From: Desulfuromonadaceae bacterium
Lineage (GTDB): Bacteria > Desulfobacterota > Desulfuromonadia > Geobacterales > Pseudopelobacteraceae
Length of the DNA: 64,000 nucleotides
Direction of reading: 5' to 3'
Assembly: GCA_028712665.1 (NCBI GenBank)
Contig: JAQTRC010000001.1
Span: 62,001-126,000, forward strand
This document shows, one piece after another, positions 10,577 through 21,660 of this stretch. Position 1 is the stretch's first letter. The number at the start of each line of letters is the position of its first letter. Both the position numbers and the translations under genes were made by a program. The notes under the pieces are model-generated. The model was not told where the DNA came from. It worked only from the letters and a program-made list of their open reading frames with translations, and searched no databases.

Positions 10577-13500
10577 ATGCCAAAAAGAACTGACATCAAG
10601 AAGATCCTCATAATAGGTTCCGGTCCGATCATCATCGGCCAGGCTTGCGAATTCGACTATTCGGGAACCCAGGCATGCAAAGCGCTCCGGGCGCTTGGAT
10701 ATCAGATCGTGCTGGTCAACTCCAACCCTGCCACCATCATGACCGATCCGGGCATGGCTGATGTGACCTACATCGAACCGCTTAATGTCCCCACTTTGAC
10801 CGAGATTATTGCCAGGGAGAGGCCGGATGCCCTGCTGCCGAACCTGGGGGGGCAGACAGGCCTTAACCTATCCAGCGCACTGGACAAGGCCGGTGTTCTG
10901 GATAAATACGGGGTCAAGGTGATCGGAGTCAATCTGGATGCAATCAAGAGGGGTGAGGATCGGGAAACGTTCAAGAATACAATGTCCTCACTCAACATTG
11001 AAACTCCACGGAGTGATATTGCTCACTCTCTGGCAGAGGCCAAAGAGGTGCTTGCCAGGGTCGGTCTTCCCGTGGTGATTCGTCCGGCCTATACCATGGG
11101 GGGAACAGGTGGCGGTTTTGCCTACAACATGGATGAGTTTGAAACCATTGTCAGCCGGGGGCTCTCTGCCAGCCCGGTCAGCCAGGTGCTGGTGGAGGAG
11201 TCTGTTCTCGGCTGGGAGGAGCTTGAGCTGGAGGTGGTCCGCGATGCCAAGAACCAGAAGATTACGGTATGCTTCATAGAGAACGTTGATGCAATGGGTG
11301 TTCATACCGGAGATTCCTTCTGCACGGCGCCCATGCTTACTATAAGCAAGGAGCTGCAGAACAGATTGCAAGAGTATTCCTACCGGATTGTCGATGCAAT
11401 CGAAGTGATCGGCGGCACCAATGTTCAGTTTGCCCATGATCCCAAAACCGGCCGGATAGTTGTGATCGAGATCAACCCCCGCACCTCCCGTTCTTCGGCA
11501 CTGGCCTCCAAGGCGACCGGTTTCCCGATCGCCCTGGTCTCTTCAATGCTGGCTGCCGGGCTGACCCTGGATGAAATTCCCTACTGGCGGGATGGGTCGC
11601 TGGAGAAATATACCCCTTCAGGCGATTACGTGGTGGTCAAATTTTCCCGTTGGGCCTTTGAGAAATTCAAGGGGGTCGAGGATAAACTGGGTACCCAGAT
11701 GCGGGCGGTAGGCGAGGTGATGAGTATCGGCAAAAATTACAAGGAGGCGCTGCAGAAGTCGATTCGCTCACTGGAAAACGGGCGCTATGGCTTGGGATTT
11801 GCCAAGGATTTCAGCAACCGTTCCCTCCCCGAGCTGATGGAGATGCTGGCTGAACCGTCCAGCGAGCGGCAGTTCATCCTCTATGAAGCGTTGCGCAAAG
11901 GCGCTGATATTGAACTGCTTTACAGGCGGACTCATATTAAGCCCTGGTTCCTGGGGCAGATGAAGGAGCTGGTTCTTCTCGAAGAGCAGGTTCTTAAGCA
12001 TAAGGGGACTCTGCTGCCGGATGAACTTCTGCTGCAGGCAAAAAAGGATGGTTTTGCCGACCGCTACCTGGCGCAAATACTGGCGGTTCCCGAGGAGCAG
12101 ATCCGCGAGCGGCGCATCATCCTGGGCCTGGCTGAGGCATGGGAGCCGGTGCCGGTCAGCGGCGTCGAGAACGCTGCCTACTACTTCTCAACCTATAACG
12201 CTCCCGACCTGGTCGGCGTATCTGACCGGAAGAAGATCATGGTGCTGGGGGGCGGTCCAAACAGGATCGGCCAGGGGATCGAGTTTGACTACTGCTGTGT
12301 TCATACCGCTTTTGCCCTCAAGGATGCAGGCTTTGAGACCATCATGGTCAACTGCAACCCGGAGACCGTTTCCACCGATTACGATACCTCCGACAAACTC
12401 TACTTCGAGCCGCTCACCGTCGAGGATGTGCTCTCGATCTATGACAAGGAAAAGCCGGAAGGTGTGCTGGTTCAGTTCGGCGGCCAGACGCCGCTTAACA
12501 TCGCGCGTCAGTTGCAGGATGCCGGTGTGAAGATCATCGGTACTTCCCCGGACACTATCGATCTTGCCGAGGACAGGGAACAGTTCAATACCATTATGCA
12601 GAAGCTCGGGATTCCCCAGCCGGAATCCGGCATGGCGAGTACCCTTGATGATGCCCTGGCTATTGCGGACCGCATCGGTTATCCGCTGATCGTGCGCCCT
12701 TCCTATGTGCTGGGGGGGCGTGCCATGGAGGTGGTGCTTGACGAGGAGATGCTGCGTGAGTATCTCTCCAAGGCGGTTGCCATCTCGCCCGAAAGACCGA
12801 TCCTGATTGATCGTTTCCTGCAGAACGCCATCGAGGCCGAGGCTGACGCCATAAGCGATGGTACTGATGCCTTTGTGCCGGCTGTGATGGAGCATATTGA
12901 AATGGCCGGGGTGCATTCCGGCGATTCGGCCTGTGTGATTCCGCCGGTAAACATCCCGGCGAAGCATATCGCCACCATAGAGGAGTATACACGCCGGATA
13001 GCGGTCGAGATGGGAGTGGTGGGTCTGATGAATATACAGTATGCGATAGCCGACGATATAGTCTATATTCTGGAGGCCAACCCCCGCGCCAGCCGTACCG
13101 TGCCGCTTGTCTCCAAGGTTTGCAACATTCCGATGCCGCGCATAGCGGTGCAGGTTATGCTGGGCGGAAAACTGAAAGATATGGGACTTGTCCACAAAAC
13201 GTTCAAGCATTTCGGTGTCAAGGAGTCGGTTTTTCCATTTAACATGTTTCCAGAGGTAGATCCGGTACTCGGCCCGGAGATGCGTTCCACCGGAGAGGTT
13301 CTCGGCTTGGCCGCCTCCTACGGCATGGCCTTCTATAAGGCCCAGGAGGCCACTAACGGGTCGCTCCCTCTGAAGGGAACCGTGCTGATTACCGTTGCCG
13401 AACGTGATAGAAACGGTGTGCTTGAAGCAGCCAGGCGTTTTGTAGAGCTTGGTTTCGATATCCTGGCGACTCAAGGAACGGCAGATTACCTGACCAGTCA

Positions 13501-13777
13501 TGGCATTAGCGCCAAATCTGTCCTCAAGTTGCATGAGGGACGTCCGAACGTTGCCGATGCCATCAGTAACAGTGAAGTGCATCTGGTTATCAACACACCA
13601 TCGGGCAAATCAAGCGTCCATGACGATTCATACATTCGCAAGGCCGCAATCAAACACAAGATTCCATATATCACCACCACGGCCGCTGCAGTCGCCGCTG
13701 CCGAGGGGATTGCAGCCAGAAAAAACGGCAAGGAAGAGATCCGCAGTCTGCAGGAGTATCACGCCTCGATTCAGTAA
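10577..13777 (+). CDS. carB: Carbamoyl-phosphate synthase large subunit, copy 1 (divergent type)
   Basis: Two ATP-grasp halves ([37 protein letters not shown]), [22 protein letters not shown]-terminal MGS-like domain; 1066 aa full length. Confidence 0.95.
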   Translation: MPKRTDIKKILIIGSGPIIIGQACEFDYSGTQACKALRALGYQIVLVNSNPATIMTDPGMADVTYIEPLNVPTLTEIIARERPDALLPNLGGQTGLNLSSALDKAGVLDKYGVKVIGVNLDAIKRGEDRETFKNTMSSLNIETPRSDIAHSLAEAKEVLARVGLPVVIRPAYTMGGTGGGFAYNMDEFETIVSRGLSASPVSQVLVEESVLGWEELELEVVRDAKNQKITVCFIENVDAMGVHTGDSFCTAPMLTISKELQNRLQEYSYRIVDAIEVIGGTNVQFAHDPKTGRIVVIEINPRTSRSSALASKATGFPIALVSSMLAAGLTLDEIPYWRDGSLEKYTPSGDYVVVKFSRWAFEKFKGVEDKLGTQMRAVGEVMSIGKNYKEALQKSIRSLENGRYGLGFAKDFSNRSLPELMEMLAEPSSERQFILYEALRKGADIELLYRRTHIKPWFLGQMKELVLLEEQVLKHKGTLLPDELLLQAKKDGFADRYLAQILAVPEEQIRERRIILGLAEAWEPVPVSGVENAAYYFSTYNAPDLVGVSDRKKIMVLGGGPNRIGQGIEFDYCCVHTAFALKDAGFETIMVNCNPETVSTDYDTSDKLYFEPLTVEDVLSIYDKEKPEGVLVQFGGQTPLNIARQLQDAGVKIIGTSPDTIDLAEDREQFNTIMQKLGIPQPESGMASTLDDALAIADRIGYPLIVRPSYVLGGRAMEVVLDEEMLREYLSKAVAISPERPILIDRFLQNAIEAEADAISDGTDAFVPAVMEHIEMAGVHSGDSACVIPPVNIPAKHIATIEEYTRRIAVEMGVVGLMNIQYAIADDIVYILEANPRASRTVPLVSKVCNIPMPRIAVQVMLGGKLKDMGLVHKTFKHFGVKESVFPFNMFPEVDPVLGPEMRSTGEVLGLAASYGMAFYKAQEATNGSLPLKGTVLITVAERDRNGVLEAARRFVELGFDILATQGTADYLTSHGISAKSVLKLHEGRPNVADAISNSEVHLVINTPSGKSSVHDDSYIRKAAIKHKIPYITTTAAAVAAAEGIAARKNGKEEIRSLQEYHASIQ

Positions 13778-13793
13778 AAAGGAGTTTTTCCAG

Positions 13794-16700
13794 ATGCCAA
13801 AACGCGTTGACATTAAAAAGATACTAATTATAGGAGCCGGTCCGATCGTTATCGGCCAGGCCTGCGAGTTTGACTACTCCGGCACCCAGGCCTGCAAGGC
13901 GCTGAAAGAAGAGGGTTACGAGGTGGTGTTGCTGAACAGCAACCCGGCCACCATCATGACCGACCCCGATTTTGCGGACCGCACCTATATCGAACCGGTC
14001 ACACCGGAGATTCTGGCAAAAATCATTGAAAAAGAGCGCCCGGATGCGATTCTGCCAACTCTTGGGGGACAGACCGCTCTCAATACGACTGTCGCAGTGG
14101 CTGAAATGGGTATTCTGGATAAATTCGGTGTCGAGCTGATCGGCGCCAAGCTGCCTGCCATTAGGAAGGCCGAGGACAGGACGCTATTCAAGCAAGCGAT
14201 GGAAAAGATCGGTCTTGCCGTTCCGCGTTCCGGGCTGGCCCATAATCAGCAGGAGGCGATGGCGGTAGTAAAGAGCGTAGGTTTCCCTGCCATTATCCGC
14301 CCATCTTTCACCTTGGGCGGAACCGGCGGCGGCATAGCTTACAACAGGGAAGAGTACGAGCGGATGGCGATAGCCGGCATAGATGCTTCACCAACCAACG
14401 AGATTCTGGTGGAGGAGTCTGTCATCGGCTGGAAGGAGTATGAACTTGAGGTTATGCGCGATACGGCCGACAACGTGGTTATCATCTGCTCCATCGAGAA
14501 CTTCGACCCTATGGGGGTTCATACCGGTGACTCCATCACCGTGGCTCCGGCCCAGACTCTGACCGACAAGGAATATCAGATCCTGCGCGACGCCGCCCTC
14601 AAGATCATCCGTGAAATTGGCGTTGATACGGGGGGGTCCAATATCCAGTTTGGAATCAATCCGAAGAACGGCCGCCTTGTCGTGATAGAGATGAATCCTC
14701 GTGTTTCCCGTTCATCGGCCCTGGCTTCAAAAGCCACCGGGTTCCCGATTGCCAAGATCGCCGCCAAACTGGCGGTAGGCTACACACTGGACGAGATCAC
14801 GAACGACATAACGCGCGAAACGCCGGCATGTTTCGAACCGAGTATCGATTATGTCGTCACGAAGATTCCTCGCTTTACTTTCGAAAAATTTCCGGCCGCC
14901 GACGCTACCTTGACAACTCAGATGAAATCGGTTGGCGAGGTGATGGCCATTGGCAGAACCTTTAAGGAGTCCTTGCAAAAAGCGTTGCGCTCGCTGGAGA
15001 TTGGTGTCTGCGGCTTCGATTCCAAAATGTTCGATCTGGCCGAAGAGACCCGGCGCGCTTTAACTTCCAAGGAGCAGCAGCTGCTGCTGGAAAAACTGCG
15101 GGTACCCAATTGCGATCGTCTCTGGTACGTGGGGGATGCCTTGAGGAGCGGCATGACGGTCGAAGAGATTTTCAGGCATACATCTATAGATCCCTGGTTT
15201 CTTCACAACATCCGCCAGATCATTGAGATGGAAGATGAACTCAAGCGGTTCGTTTTTTCGGATATCACAAAAGAGCTCTTGCGCGATGCCAAACAGATGG
15301 GTTTTTCCGACAAGATGCTATCAAAGCTCTGGTCGACCAGAGAAGAAAATGTCCGTGAACTGCGTTACTCGCTGAATATCCACCCGGTCTACAAGCGTGT
15401 TGATACCTGCGCCGCTGAATTTGTCGCCTACACTCCATACCTTTACTCCACCTATGAGGAGGAGTGCGAGGCCGAACCGACCGACCGGAAGAAAATCATG
15501 ATCCTGGGTGGCGGGCCTAACCGGATAGGGCAGGGGATCGAGTTCGATTACTGCTGTGTGCATGGTGTTTTCGCCCTGGCGGAGGACGGTTACGAGACCA
15601 TCATGGTCAACTGTAATCCAGAAACGGTCTCGACCGATTACGATACATCAGACCGGCTTTACTTCGAGCCGCTGACTCTTGAAGATGTGCTTGAGATCGC
15701 CGCGAAAGAGAAACCGGTCGGAGTTATAGTCCAGTTTGGCGGCCAGACTCCGCTCAAACTGGCGGTGGCTCTCGAAAAGGCCGGAGTGCCGATCATCGGT
15801 ACCTCGCCTGATGCAATAGATCGGGCAGAAGACCGTGAGCGCTTTCAGGAGATGCTGAACAAGCTTGGACTGCTGCAACCGGAGAACGGCATGGCGCGTT
15901 CCTTTGAGGACGCTGAAAAAGTGGCCGAGCGCGTCGGATATCCTGTTGTGGTGCGTCCCTCGTATGTTCTTGGCGGTCGGGCCATGGAGATCGTATACGA
16001 TGTGGACAACCTGCGCCGTTACATGCATGTTGCTGTCCTGGCCTCGCCTGAACATCCTATTCTGATTGACAAATTCCTGGACGAGGCGATAGAGATCGAT
16101 GTGGATGCCCTTTGCGACGGTACCGAAGTTGTTATCGGCGGGATCATGGAACATATCGAGGAGGCCGGCATTCATTCCGGCGACTCGGCCTGTTCTCTCC
16201 CCCCCTATTCCATTTCAGACGAACTTGTTAAAGAAATCCGCCGCCAGACTGTTCTTATGGCGCTGGAGCTGAACGTAAAGGGATTGATGAACGTGCAGTA
16301 TGCAATAAAGGATGGCAAAGTCTACATTCTTGAAGTAAACCCCCGTGCTTCACGCACCTCACCTTTTGTTTCCAAGGCCACCGGGAGGCCGCTGGCAAAG
16401 ATCGCGGCGAGGATCATGGCCGGGAAATCGCTCAAGGAGCTGGGAGTTTCCGGCGACATAGTACCGAAGCATATTTCGGTCAAGGAGTCGGTCTTTCCGT
16501 TTGTCAAGTTTCCCGGAGTTGACACACTTTTGGGACCGGAGATGAAATCTACCGGAGAGGTGATGGGAATTGGGGATACCTTTGCCGAGGCATTTGCCAA
16601 ATCACAGCTTGGCGCCAATGTCAGGATGCCGCTTGCCGGCAATGTATTTATCAGTGTCCGGGACGTAGACAAGAAACATGTTGTAAGCGTGGCTGAAAAA

Positions 16701-17030
16701 TTGTATAAGATCGGTTTCGGGATTCTGGCTACCGGTGGGACGGCATCTTTTCTGGAGGAAAAGGGGCTTTCCGTTCGTCGGGTCAACAAGGTGCTTGAAG
16801 GAAGACCGCACATTGTAGATGCGATCAAAAACGGCGAAGTCCAGCTGGTGATAAATACTACACAGGGCGCCCAAGCTGTCGCGGATTCGTTCTCAATACG
16901 CCGTGAGTCGCTGATGCAAGGTCTGGCGTATTATACGACCGTGGCCGGTGCAAGGGCCGTTGCCGACGCCATAATTGCACTTAAAGGTCAGGATCTTGGA
17001 GTTAAACCGATCCAGGACTATCTTCGATAA
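13794..17030 (+). CDS. carB: Carbamoyl-phosphate synthase large subunit, copy 2 (canonical type)
   Basis: ATGCCAAAACGCGTTGAC start at 13794 (the track start 13500 overlaps copy 1). [39 protein letters not shown] and [33 protein letters not shown] follow the well-known bacterial CarB pattern. Confidence 0.96.
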   Translation: MPKRVDIKKILIIGAGPIVIGQACEFDYSGTQACKALKEEGYEVVLLNSNPATIMTDPDFADRTYIEPVTPEILAKIIEKERPDAILPTLGGQTALNTTVAVAEMGILDKFGVELIGAKLPAIRKAEDRTLFKQAMEKIGLAVPRSGLAHNQQEAMAVVKSVGFPAIIRPSFTLGGTGGGIAYNREEYERMAIAGIDASPTNEILVEESVIGWKEYELEVMRDTADNVVIICSIENFDPMGVHTGDSITVAPAQTLTDKEYQILRDAALKIIREIGVDTGGSNIQFGINPKNGRLVVIEMNPRVSRSSALASKATGFPIAKIAAKLAVGYTLDEITNDITRETPACFEPSIDYVVTKIPRFTFEKFPAADATLTTQMKSVGEVMAIGRTFKESLQKALRSLEIGVCGFDSKMFDLAEETRRALTSKEQQLLLEKLRVPNCDRLWYVGDALRSGMTVEEIFRHTSIDPWFLHNIRQIIEMEDELKRFVFSDITKELLRDAKQMGFSDKMLSKLWSTREENVRELRYSLNIHPVYKRVDTCAAEFVAYTPYLYSTYEEECEAEPTDRKKIMILGGGPNRIGQGIEFDYCCVHGVFALAEDGYETIMVNCNPETVSTDYDTSDRLYFEPLTLEDVLEIAAKEKPVGVIVQFGGQTPLKLAVALEKAGVPIIGTSPDAIDRAEDRERFQEMLNKLGLLQPENGMARSFEDAEKVAERVGYPVVVRPSYVLGGRAMEIVYDVDNLRRYMHVAVLASPEHPILIDKFLDEAIEIDVDALCDGTEVVIGGIMEHIEEAGIHSGDSACSLPPYSISDELVKEIRRQTVLMALELNVKGLMNVQYAIKDGKVYILEVNPRASRTSPFVSKATGRPLAKIAARIMAGKSLKELGVSGDIVPKHISVKESVFPFVKFPGVDTLLGPEMKSTGEVMGIGDTFAEAFAKSQLGANVRMPLAGNVFISVRDVDKKHVVSVAEKLYKIGFGILATGGTASFLEEKGLSVRRVNKVLEGRPHIVDAIKNGEVQLVINTTQGAQAVADSFSIRRESLMQGLAYYTTVAGARAVADAIIALKGQDLGVKPIQDYLR

Positions 17031-17055
17031 ATAAAGTCAGGAGCAAGGCTGATAG

Positions 17056-17532
17056 ATGTCTCACACGATTCCGTTGACAAAAGAAAGTTTTGAGGCGCTG
17101 CAGGAAGAGTTGAAACGCCTGATTAGAGAAGAGCGTCCCAAGGTTATTCAGGATATTGCAGAAGCCCGCGCTCACGGGGACCTTTCTGAAAACGCCGAAT
17201 ATGATGCCGCCAAGAACCGGCAGGGTTTTATCGAGGGTCGTATTCAGGAGATCAACGGTAAGCTGGCCCGCGCTCACGTTGTCGATCTATCCGGTTTGAA
17301 TCCCGACAAGGTTGTCTTCGGATGCACGGTTACCCTGTACGATACCGCAACGGAAGAGGAAGTAACGTATAAGATTGTGGGTGAGGATGAAGCAGACATC
17401 AAGCTTGGAAAGATCTCCTGCACATCGCCTGTCGGCAAGGCGTTGATCGGCCACAAACTGGATGACTCGGTCAAGGTTGTAGTCCCTTCCGGCAAGAAGG
17501 AATATGAAGTCATAGACATCAAATACGAATAA
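17056..17532 (+). CDS. greA: Transcription elongation factor GreA
   Basis: IPLTKESFEALQEELKRL..ERPKVIQDIAEARAHGDLSENAEYDAAKNRQGFIEGRI. Confidence 0.97.
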   Translation: MSHTIPLTKESFEALQEELKRLIREERPKVIQDIAEARAHGDLSENAEYDAAKNRQGFIEGRIQEINGKLARAHVVDLSGLNPDKVVFGCTVTLYDTATEEEVTYKIVGEDEADIKLGKISCTSPVGKALIGHKLDDSVKVVVPSGKKEYEVIDIKYE

Positions 17533-17594
17533 TCTGTTACTGCTATCGACATTATCAGGGGCCGGAGATTCAATCAGTTGAAAAGGAGATATAT

Positions 17595-17795
17595 ATGTCG
17601 GATAAGATTAACAAAGATATGACTTTTTTCGAGGTAATGCGCAGATACCCCGAGTCAGTTGAAGTGCTGCGGAAGCATAATCTTGGTTGTGTAGGTTGCA
17701 TGGGCGCCCAGAATGAAAGTCTGGAGCAGGGGGCGAATGCCCATGGTCTGGATGTAGTGGCACTGCTGAAGGATTTGAACGCAGCTGTTAAATAA
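17595..17795 (+). CDS. DUF1858 domain protein (hybrid-cluster-protein-associated redox disulfide domain type)
   Basis: INKDMTFFEVMRRYPESVEVLRKHNLGCVGCMGAQNESLEQGANAHGLD; CxxC motif. Confidence 0.85.
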   Translation: MSDKINKDMTFFEVMRRYPESVEVLRKHNLGCVGCMGAQNESLEQGANAHGLDVVALLKDLNAAVK

Positions 17796-17820
17796 ATGTA
17801 GTTTTGTTAATAGTTATATG

Positions 17821-17853
17821 AAACCCTCATGATTCCGTCCTGAGGGTTTTTTT
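17821..17853 (+). terminator. Intrinsic terminator after the DUF1858 gene
   Basis: AAACCCTCA-TGATTCCGTCC-TGAGGGTTT followed by a T run. Confidence 0.88.
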
Positions 17854-17950
17854 AACTGCAAAAGGGGATGGTTAAATCTGTTTCCTGGAGTTGCGTTGAT
17901 ATTATCTGAACCGTAAAATTTCGTAAGGCAATAAACAGGAAAACGACAAT

Positions 17951-18364
17951 ATGAAAATTGAACCTGCTACTATTGACTCCGCCAACAATATGGAAATGCT
18001 CAAAACTCTTGATATTCACCTCAAAGAGATTGGTGAAACTCATGCAGTAGTTGAAGTTGTTGTCAGCGAAAGGCATAAAAACTATTTGGGGGGGGCGCAT
18101 GGCGGGCTAATTGCCACGCTTATAGATACGGTCTCCTTTTTCTGTAAACCGCTGCTTCCTTCCGGGACACTCTGCACGACCGCCAGTCTGAATGTTCACT
18201 ATATCCGCCCCGCATTAATGGGTGAAAAGCTGACTGCCCGCTCGGAGCTTACTCATATCGGCAAACGGATGGCAACCATAAACGCTACGGTTCATAACTC
18301 AAGGCATAAGCTGGTTGCGCACGGGACTGTAACTGTTATGATGCTGACGCAGGGCGCCGCGTGA
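17951..18364 (+). CDS. PaaI/hotdog-fold thioesterase
   Basis: GGAHGGLIATLIDTVSFF..., ASLNVHYIRPALMGEKLTARSELTHIGKRMATI. Confidence 0.85.
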   Translation: MKIEPATIDSANNMEMLKTLDIHLKEIGETHAVVEVVVSERHKNYLGGAHGGLIATLIDTVSFFCKPLLPSGTLCTTASLNVHYIRPALMGEKLTARSELTHIGKRMATINATVHNSRHKLVAHGTVTVMMLTQGAA

Positions 18365-18402
18365 CGCACTATCTCTTCCAAGATGTAACAAAATGAGGGC
18401 GT

Positions 18403-20694
18403 ATGACTCTGCTTCGCGTCGTTATTGATAAAGATGCCCGCATATCATTGCCGGAAGGGGCTTTGAAGTCTCTTGATGTACGTCCAGGGGATTTCCTTGA
18501 ACTCAACATCTCTGAAAACAGGATTGTTGCGACCAAGGCAGCCCCTGTTGCTGATAATATTCAGAGCGCCATCGCCCGCAAGAATCTTCAGACCGGTATA
18601 CAGTTTATTAAAGGGATAGGCCCCAAACTTTCGGCTCTGCTCGAAAAGCGGGATATCCGCACTGTGGAGGATGCTTTATTCCTGATGCCGTTGCGCTATG
18701 AAGACCGCCGGGAACTGGTTCCCATTAGTCGTCTCTCTGCCGGGCAGACGGCGGTTTTTTACGCCAAGGTGATCTCGGCGGATCTTGTGACCACAAAGGG
18801 GGGACGTCGCGTTTTCGAGGCGCTTGTAAGGGATGATTCCGGAACCATTGCTTTCAAGTGGTTCAATGCTAACGCAACATGGATGAAACGCACCTGGAAG
18901 GTGGGGCGTGAAGGGATCTTCAGTGGCGAGGTTAACCAGTTCGGTTATCAGCGCGAGGTTCATCATCCGGATGTTGACTGGCTGCAGGAAGGGGCCGACC
19001 TGAAGAGTGTCCTGGCTGCCGATCCGGCAAATTTCGGCAGAATTGTTCCGTTTTATCCTCTGACCGAGGGGCTTCATCAGAAGACAATGCGCCGGATTAT
19101 GCGAGAGCTGCTGGGCGGCTTTCTGGGCAATGTCGAGAGCATACTGCCGGACAGCATTCTACCGGCCGGTTTCCCGCCATTAAAAATCGCGTTGTCGCAG
19201 GTTCATGCACCAGCACAGGATGCAGCACTGGCCGAACTGAATGAGGGGAGAACGCCAGCTCACAGGGCGCTGGCCTTTGATGAATTTTTCTATTGGGAAC
19301 TGGGCTTGGCGCTCAAAAAACGGAACGTGGCGCTTGAAGATGGCATAGCTTTTCAGGTTACCCATCGATATACCAAGGAGTTGGCAAAACTCCTTCCTTT
19401 CGAGTTGACGGCTGCGCAGCGCCGGGTCCTTTCAGAAATAAAGAGCGATATGATGGCTCCGCACCCGATGAACAGGTTGATACAGGGGGATGTGGGATGC
19501 GGCAAGACGCTCGTGGCGCTGATGGCGTCACTGATCGCCGTGGAGAACGGCCACCAGGTTGCTATAATGGCGCCGACCGAGATTCTGGCAGAGCAGCATT
19601 GGCATACTATCCACAACTGGTGCTCTCGGATGGAAATAGAAGTCGTTCTGATTACGGCCGGTATGAAGGGCAAAGCCAAAAAGGAAGCTCTGGATCGCGT
19701 CTCCCGGGGTACTGCCCAGATCGTTATAGGAACCCACGCCGTCATTCAGGAGAAGGTCGAATTTGCCAGACTTGGGCTTGGGGTAATCGACGAACAGCAC
19801 CGTTTTGGTGTTCTGCAACGCGGAATCCTGAAGAAAAAGGGAATAAACCCGGATATTCTGGTTATGACCGCTACCCCGATTCCCCGTACCCTCGCCATGA
19901 CGCTTTTCGGTGATCTCTCCCTCTCGGTTATCGACGAACTTCCACCTGGCAGGACTAAAGTAGAAACCGGGATATATTTAGAGTCACGCAGAAGTCAGGT
20001 ATATGATATGATCCGCGCCGAGATTGCGGGTAAGCGACAGGTCTACATCATATACCCGCTGGTGGAGGAGACTGAAAAATCGGATCTTAAAGCCGCCAGC
20101 CAAATGGCCGAACATCTTGAAAAAGTAATATTTCCGACTTTTCGGATTGGTCTCCTTCACGGCAGAATGAGTCCGGATGAGAAGGAGGCTGTTATGACTC
20201 TGTTCAAGCTGAACAAGTTAGATATACTGGTATCCACTACAGTAATCGAGGTCGGAATAGATGTACCAAATGCCACTTTAATGGTAATAGAACATGCCGA
20301 ACGGTTTGGACTCTCTCAACTGCACCAGCTGCGCGGCAGGGTGGGCCGCGGAAACGCCGCTTCACGCTGTATACTGCTGACAACGGGCCGTTTGTCCGAA
20401 GATGCTGAAAAAAGGCTAAAAGTAATAGAATCTACCAGCGACGGCTTTCGTATTGCCGAAGCCGACCTTGAGATTCGTGGACCGGGCGATTTTCTGGGTA
20501 CCAGACAGGCAGGTATGCCGGACTTCAGAGTTGCAAACATACTTAGAGACGGCAAGATTCTGGAACAGGCGCGGCAGGCGGCGCTCGACGTGCTCGAAAA
20601 TGACCCTGAATTTTCTGCACCGGGACATGCCTTGATGAAGAATGAACTCTTGCGCCGTTGGGAAAGACGGCTTGAACTTGCAACCATAGGGTGA
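18403..20694 (+). CDS. recG: ATP-dependent DNA helicase RecG with an AbrB/SpoVT-like N-terminal extension
   Basis: GDVGCGKTLVALMA, DEQHRFGVLQRG, TATPIPRTLAMT, QLRGRVGRG. Residues 1-45 (RVVIDKDARISLPEGALKSLDVRPGDFLELNISENRIVATK) fit a swapped-hairpin AbrB pattern. Confidence 0.95.
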   Translation: MTLLRVVIDKDARISLPEGALKSLDVRPGDFLELNISENRIVATKAAPVADNIQSAIARKNLQTGIQFIKGIGPKLSALLEKRDIRTVEDALFLMPLRYEDRRELVPISRLSAGQTAVFYAKVISADLVTTKGGRRVFEALVRDDSGTIAFKWFNANATWMKRTWKVGREGIFSGEVNQFGYQREVHHPDVDWLQEGADLKSVLAADPANFGRIVPFYPLTEGLHQKTMRRIMRELLGGFLGNVESILPDSILPAGFPPLKIALSQVHAPAQDAALAELNEGRTPAHRALAFDEFFYWELGLALKKRNVALEDGIAFQVTHRYTKELAKLLPFELTAAQRRVLSEIKSDMMAPHPMNRLIQGDVGCGKTLVALMASLIAVENGHQVAIMAPTEILAEQHWHTIHNWCSRMEIEVVLITAGMKGKAKKEALDRVSRGTAQIVIGTHAVIQEKVEFARLGLGVIDEQHRFGVLQRGILKKKGINPDILVMTATPIPRTLAMTLFGDLSLSVIDELPPGRTKVETGIYLESRRSQVYDMIRAEIAGKRQVYIIYPLVEETEKSDLKAASQMAEHLEKVIFPTFRIGLLHGRMSPDEKEAVMTLFKLNKLDILVSTTVIEVGIDVPNATLMVIEHAERFGLSQLHQLRGRVGRGNAASRCILLTTGRLSEDAEKRLKVIESTSDGFRIAEADLEIRGPGDFLGTRQAGMPDFRVANILRDGKILEQARQAALDVLENDPEFSAPGHALMKNELLRRWERRLELATIG

Positions 20695-20697
20695 TTG

Positions 20698-21660
20698 ATG
20701 CGTATTGTAACCGGCCTTGAAATATTCAACAAAAACTTTGAAGGATCTGTTGTAACTATTGGAAATTTCGATGGTGTTCACAAAGGTCATGTTGAAATAT
20801 TTCGTCACTTGAAAGAGAGGGGCTTAAGGCTTGATCTGCCGGTGGTTGTAGTCACTTTTGAACCGCACCCGCTAAAAATTCTAGCGCCTGAGAAGGCTCC
20901 CGGATTGATTACAACATTCGAGCAAAAATCCGAGCTTATTTCTGCATCCGGAATCGATTGCCTTGTCGTTATCCCTTTTACGCCTGAATTCGCCCTCACT
21001 TCGGCGGAAGAATTTGTACGAAATACGCTCTGTGATTCGCTTGGGATGCGTCATATTGTGATCGGCCATGACTATGCGTTCGGCAGAGGTCGTGAAGGTA
21101 ATTACATGACATTGGAGAAGATTGGCGCTGAGAGAGGGTTCACACTTGAAGATATGAATCCGATTGGAGAAAATGGAATTGTTTTCAGCAGCAGCCTTGT
21201 TCGAAGGATGGTTGCAGAAGGAGACATGGAGTCGGCTTCCAGAATTCTGGGCCGTTATCATATGATCTCCGGTAAAATTGTACATGGGAGAGAAATCGGC
21301 CAGACGCTTGGATTTCCTACCGCCAATTTATCGACATTTAACGAGCTGATTCCTCTGGATGGAGTTTATGCAGTTATGGTTTCCATGGATGGTGAGCTTC
21401 TGAAGGGGGCCTGTAATATCGGTCTGAACCCGACTTTTGCCGGAGGCACGCATACTATAGAGGTGTTTCTGCTCGATTTTGCGGGGCAGATTTACGGCAG
21501 GGAGATTACGCTCTATTTTGTACAGAGGATAAGAGAAGTAAGGAAATTTCCGGACGCTTCGGCACTAATGCTTGAAATCAGGCAGGATGTAGAAAAGACG
21601 CGAATGATTCTGGAGAGCGTTGACGATGAGTTGATAAAGATACCGATTGGAAACCTGTGA
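20698..21660 (+). CDS. ribF: Bifunctional riboflavin kinase / FAD synthetase
   Basis: VVTIGNFDGVHKGHVEIF, GRYHMISGKIVHGREIGQTLGFPTANL. Confidence 0.95.
   Translation: MRIVTGLEIFNKNFEGSVVTIGNFDGVHKGHVEIFRHLKERGLRLDLPVVVVTFEPHPLKILAPEKAPGLITTFEQKSELISASGIDCLVVIPFTPEFALTSAEEFVRNTLCDSLGMRHIVIGHDYAFGRGREGNYMTLEKIGAERGFTLEDMNPIGENGIVFSSSLVRRMVAEGDMESASRILGRYHMISGKIVHGREIGQTLGFPTANLSTFNELIPLDGVYAVMVSMDGELLKGACNIGLNPTFAGGTHTIEVFLLDFAGQIYGREITLYFVQRIREVRKFPDASALMLEIRQDVEKTRMILESVDDELIKIPIGNL

Noticed and set aside
12188-13582. Long minus-strand ORF of 464 aa antisense to carB
   Set aside because: The opposite strand encodes an unmistakable CarB; this is a codon-bias shadow ORF with no recognisable domain. 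The same reasoning applies to 7642-8664, 10988-11437 and 15648-16175 (minus).
13500-13793. N-terminal extension of the second CarB given by the ORF track
   Set aside because: It overlaps the end of the first CarB in another frame; ATG 13794 with GGAG upstream begins the conserved [14 protein letters not shown] sequence.
10577-17030. Tandem carB considered as an assembly duplication
   Set aside because: The copies differ throughout in protein sequence and have different C-termini and intergenic sequence, so they are genuine paralogues.
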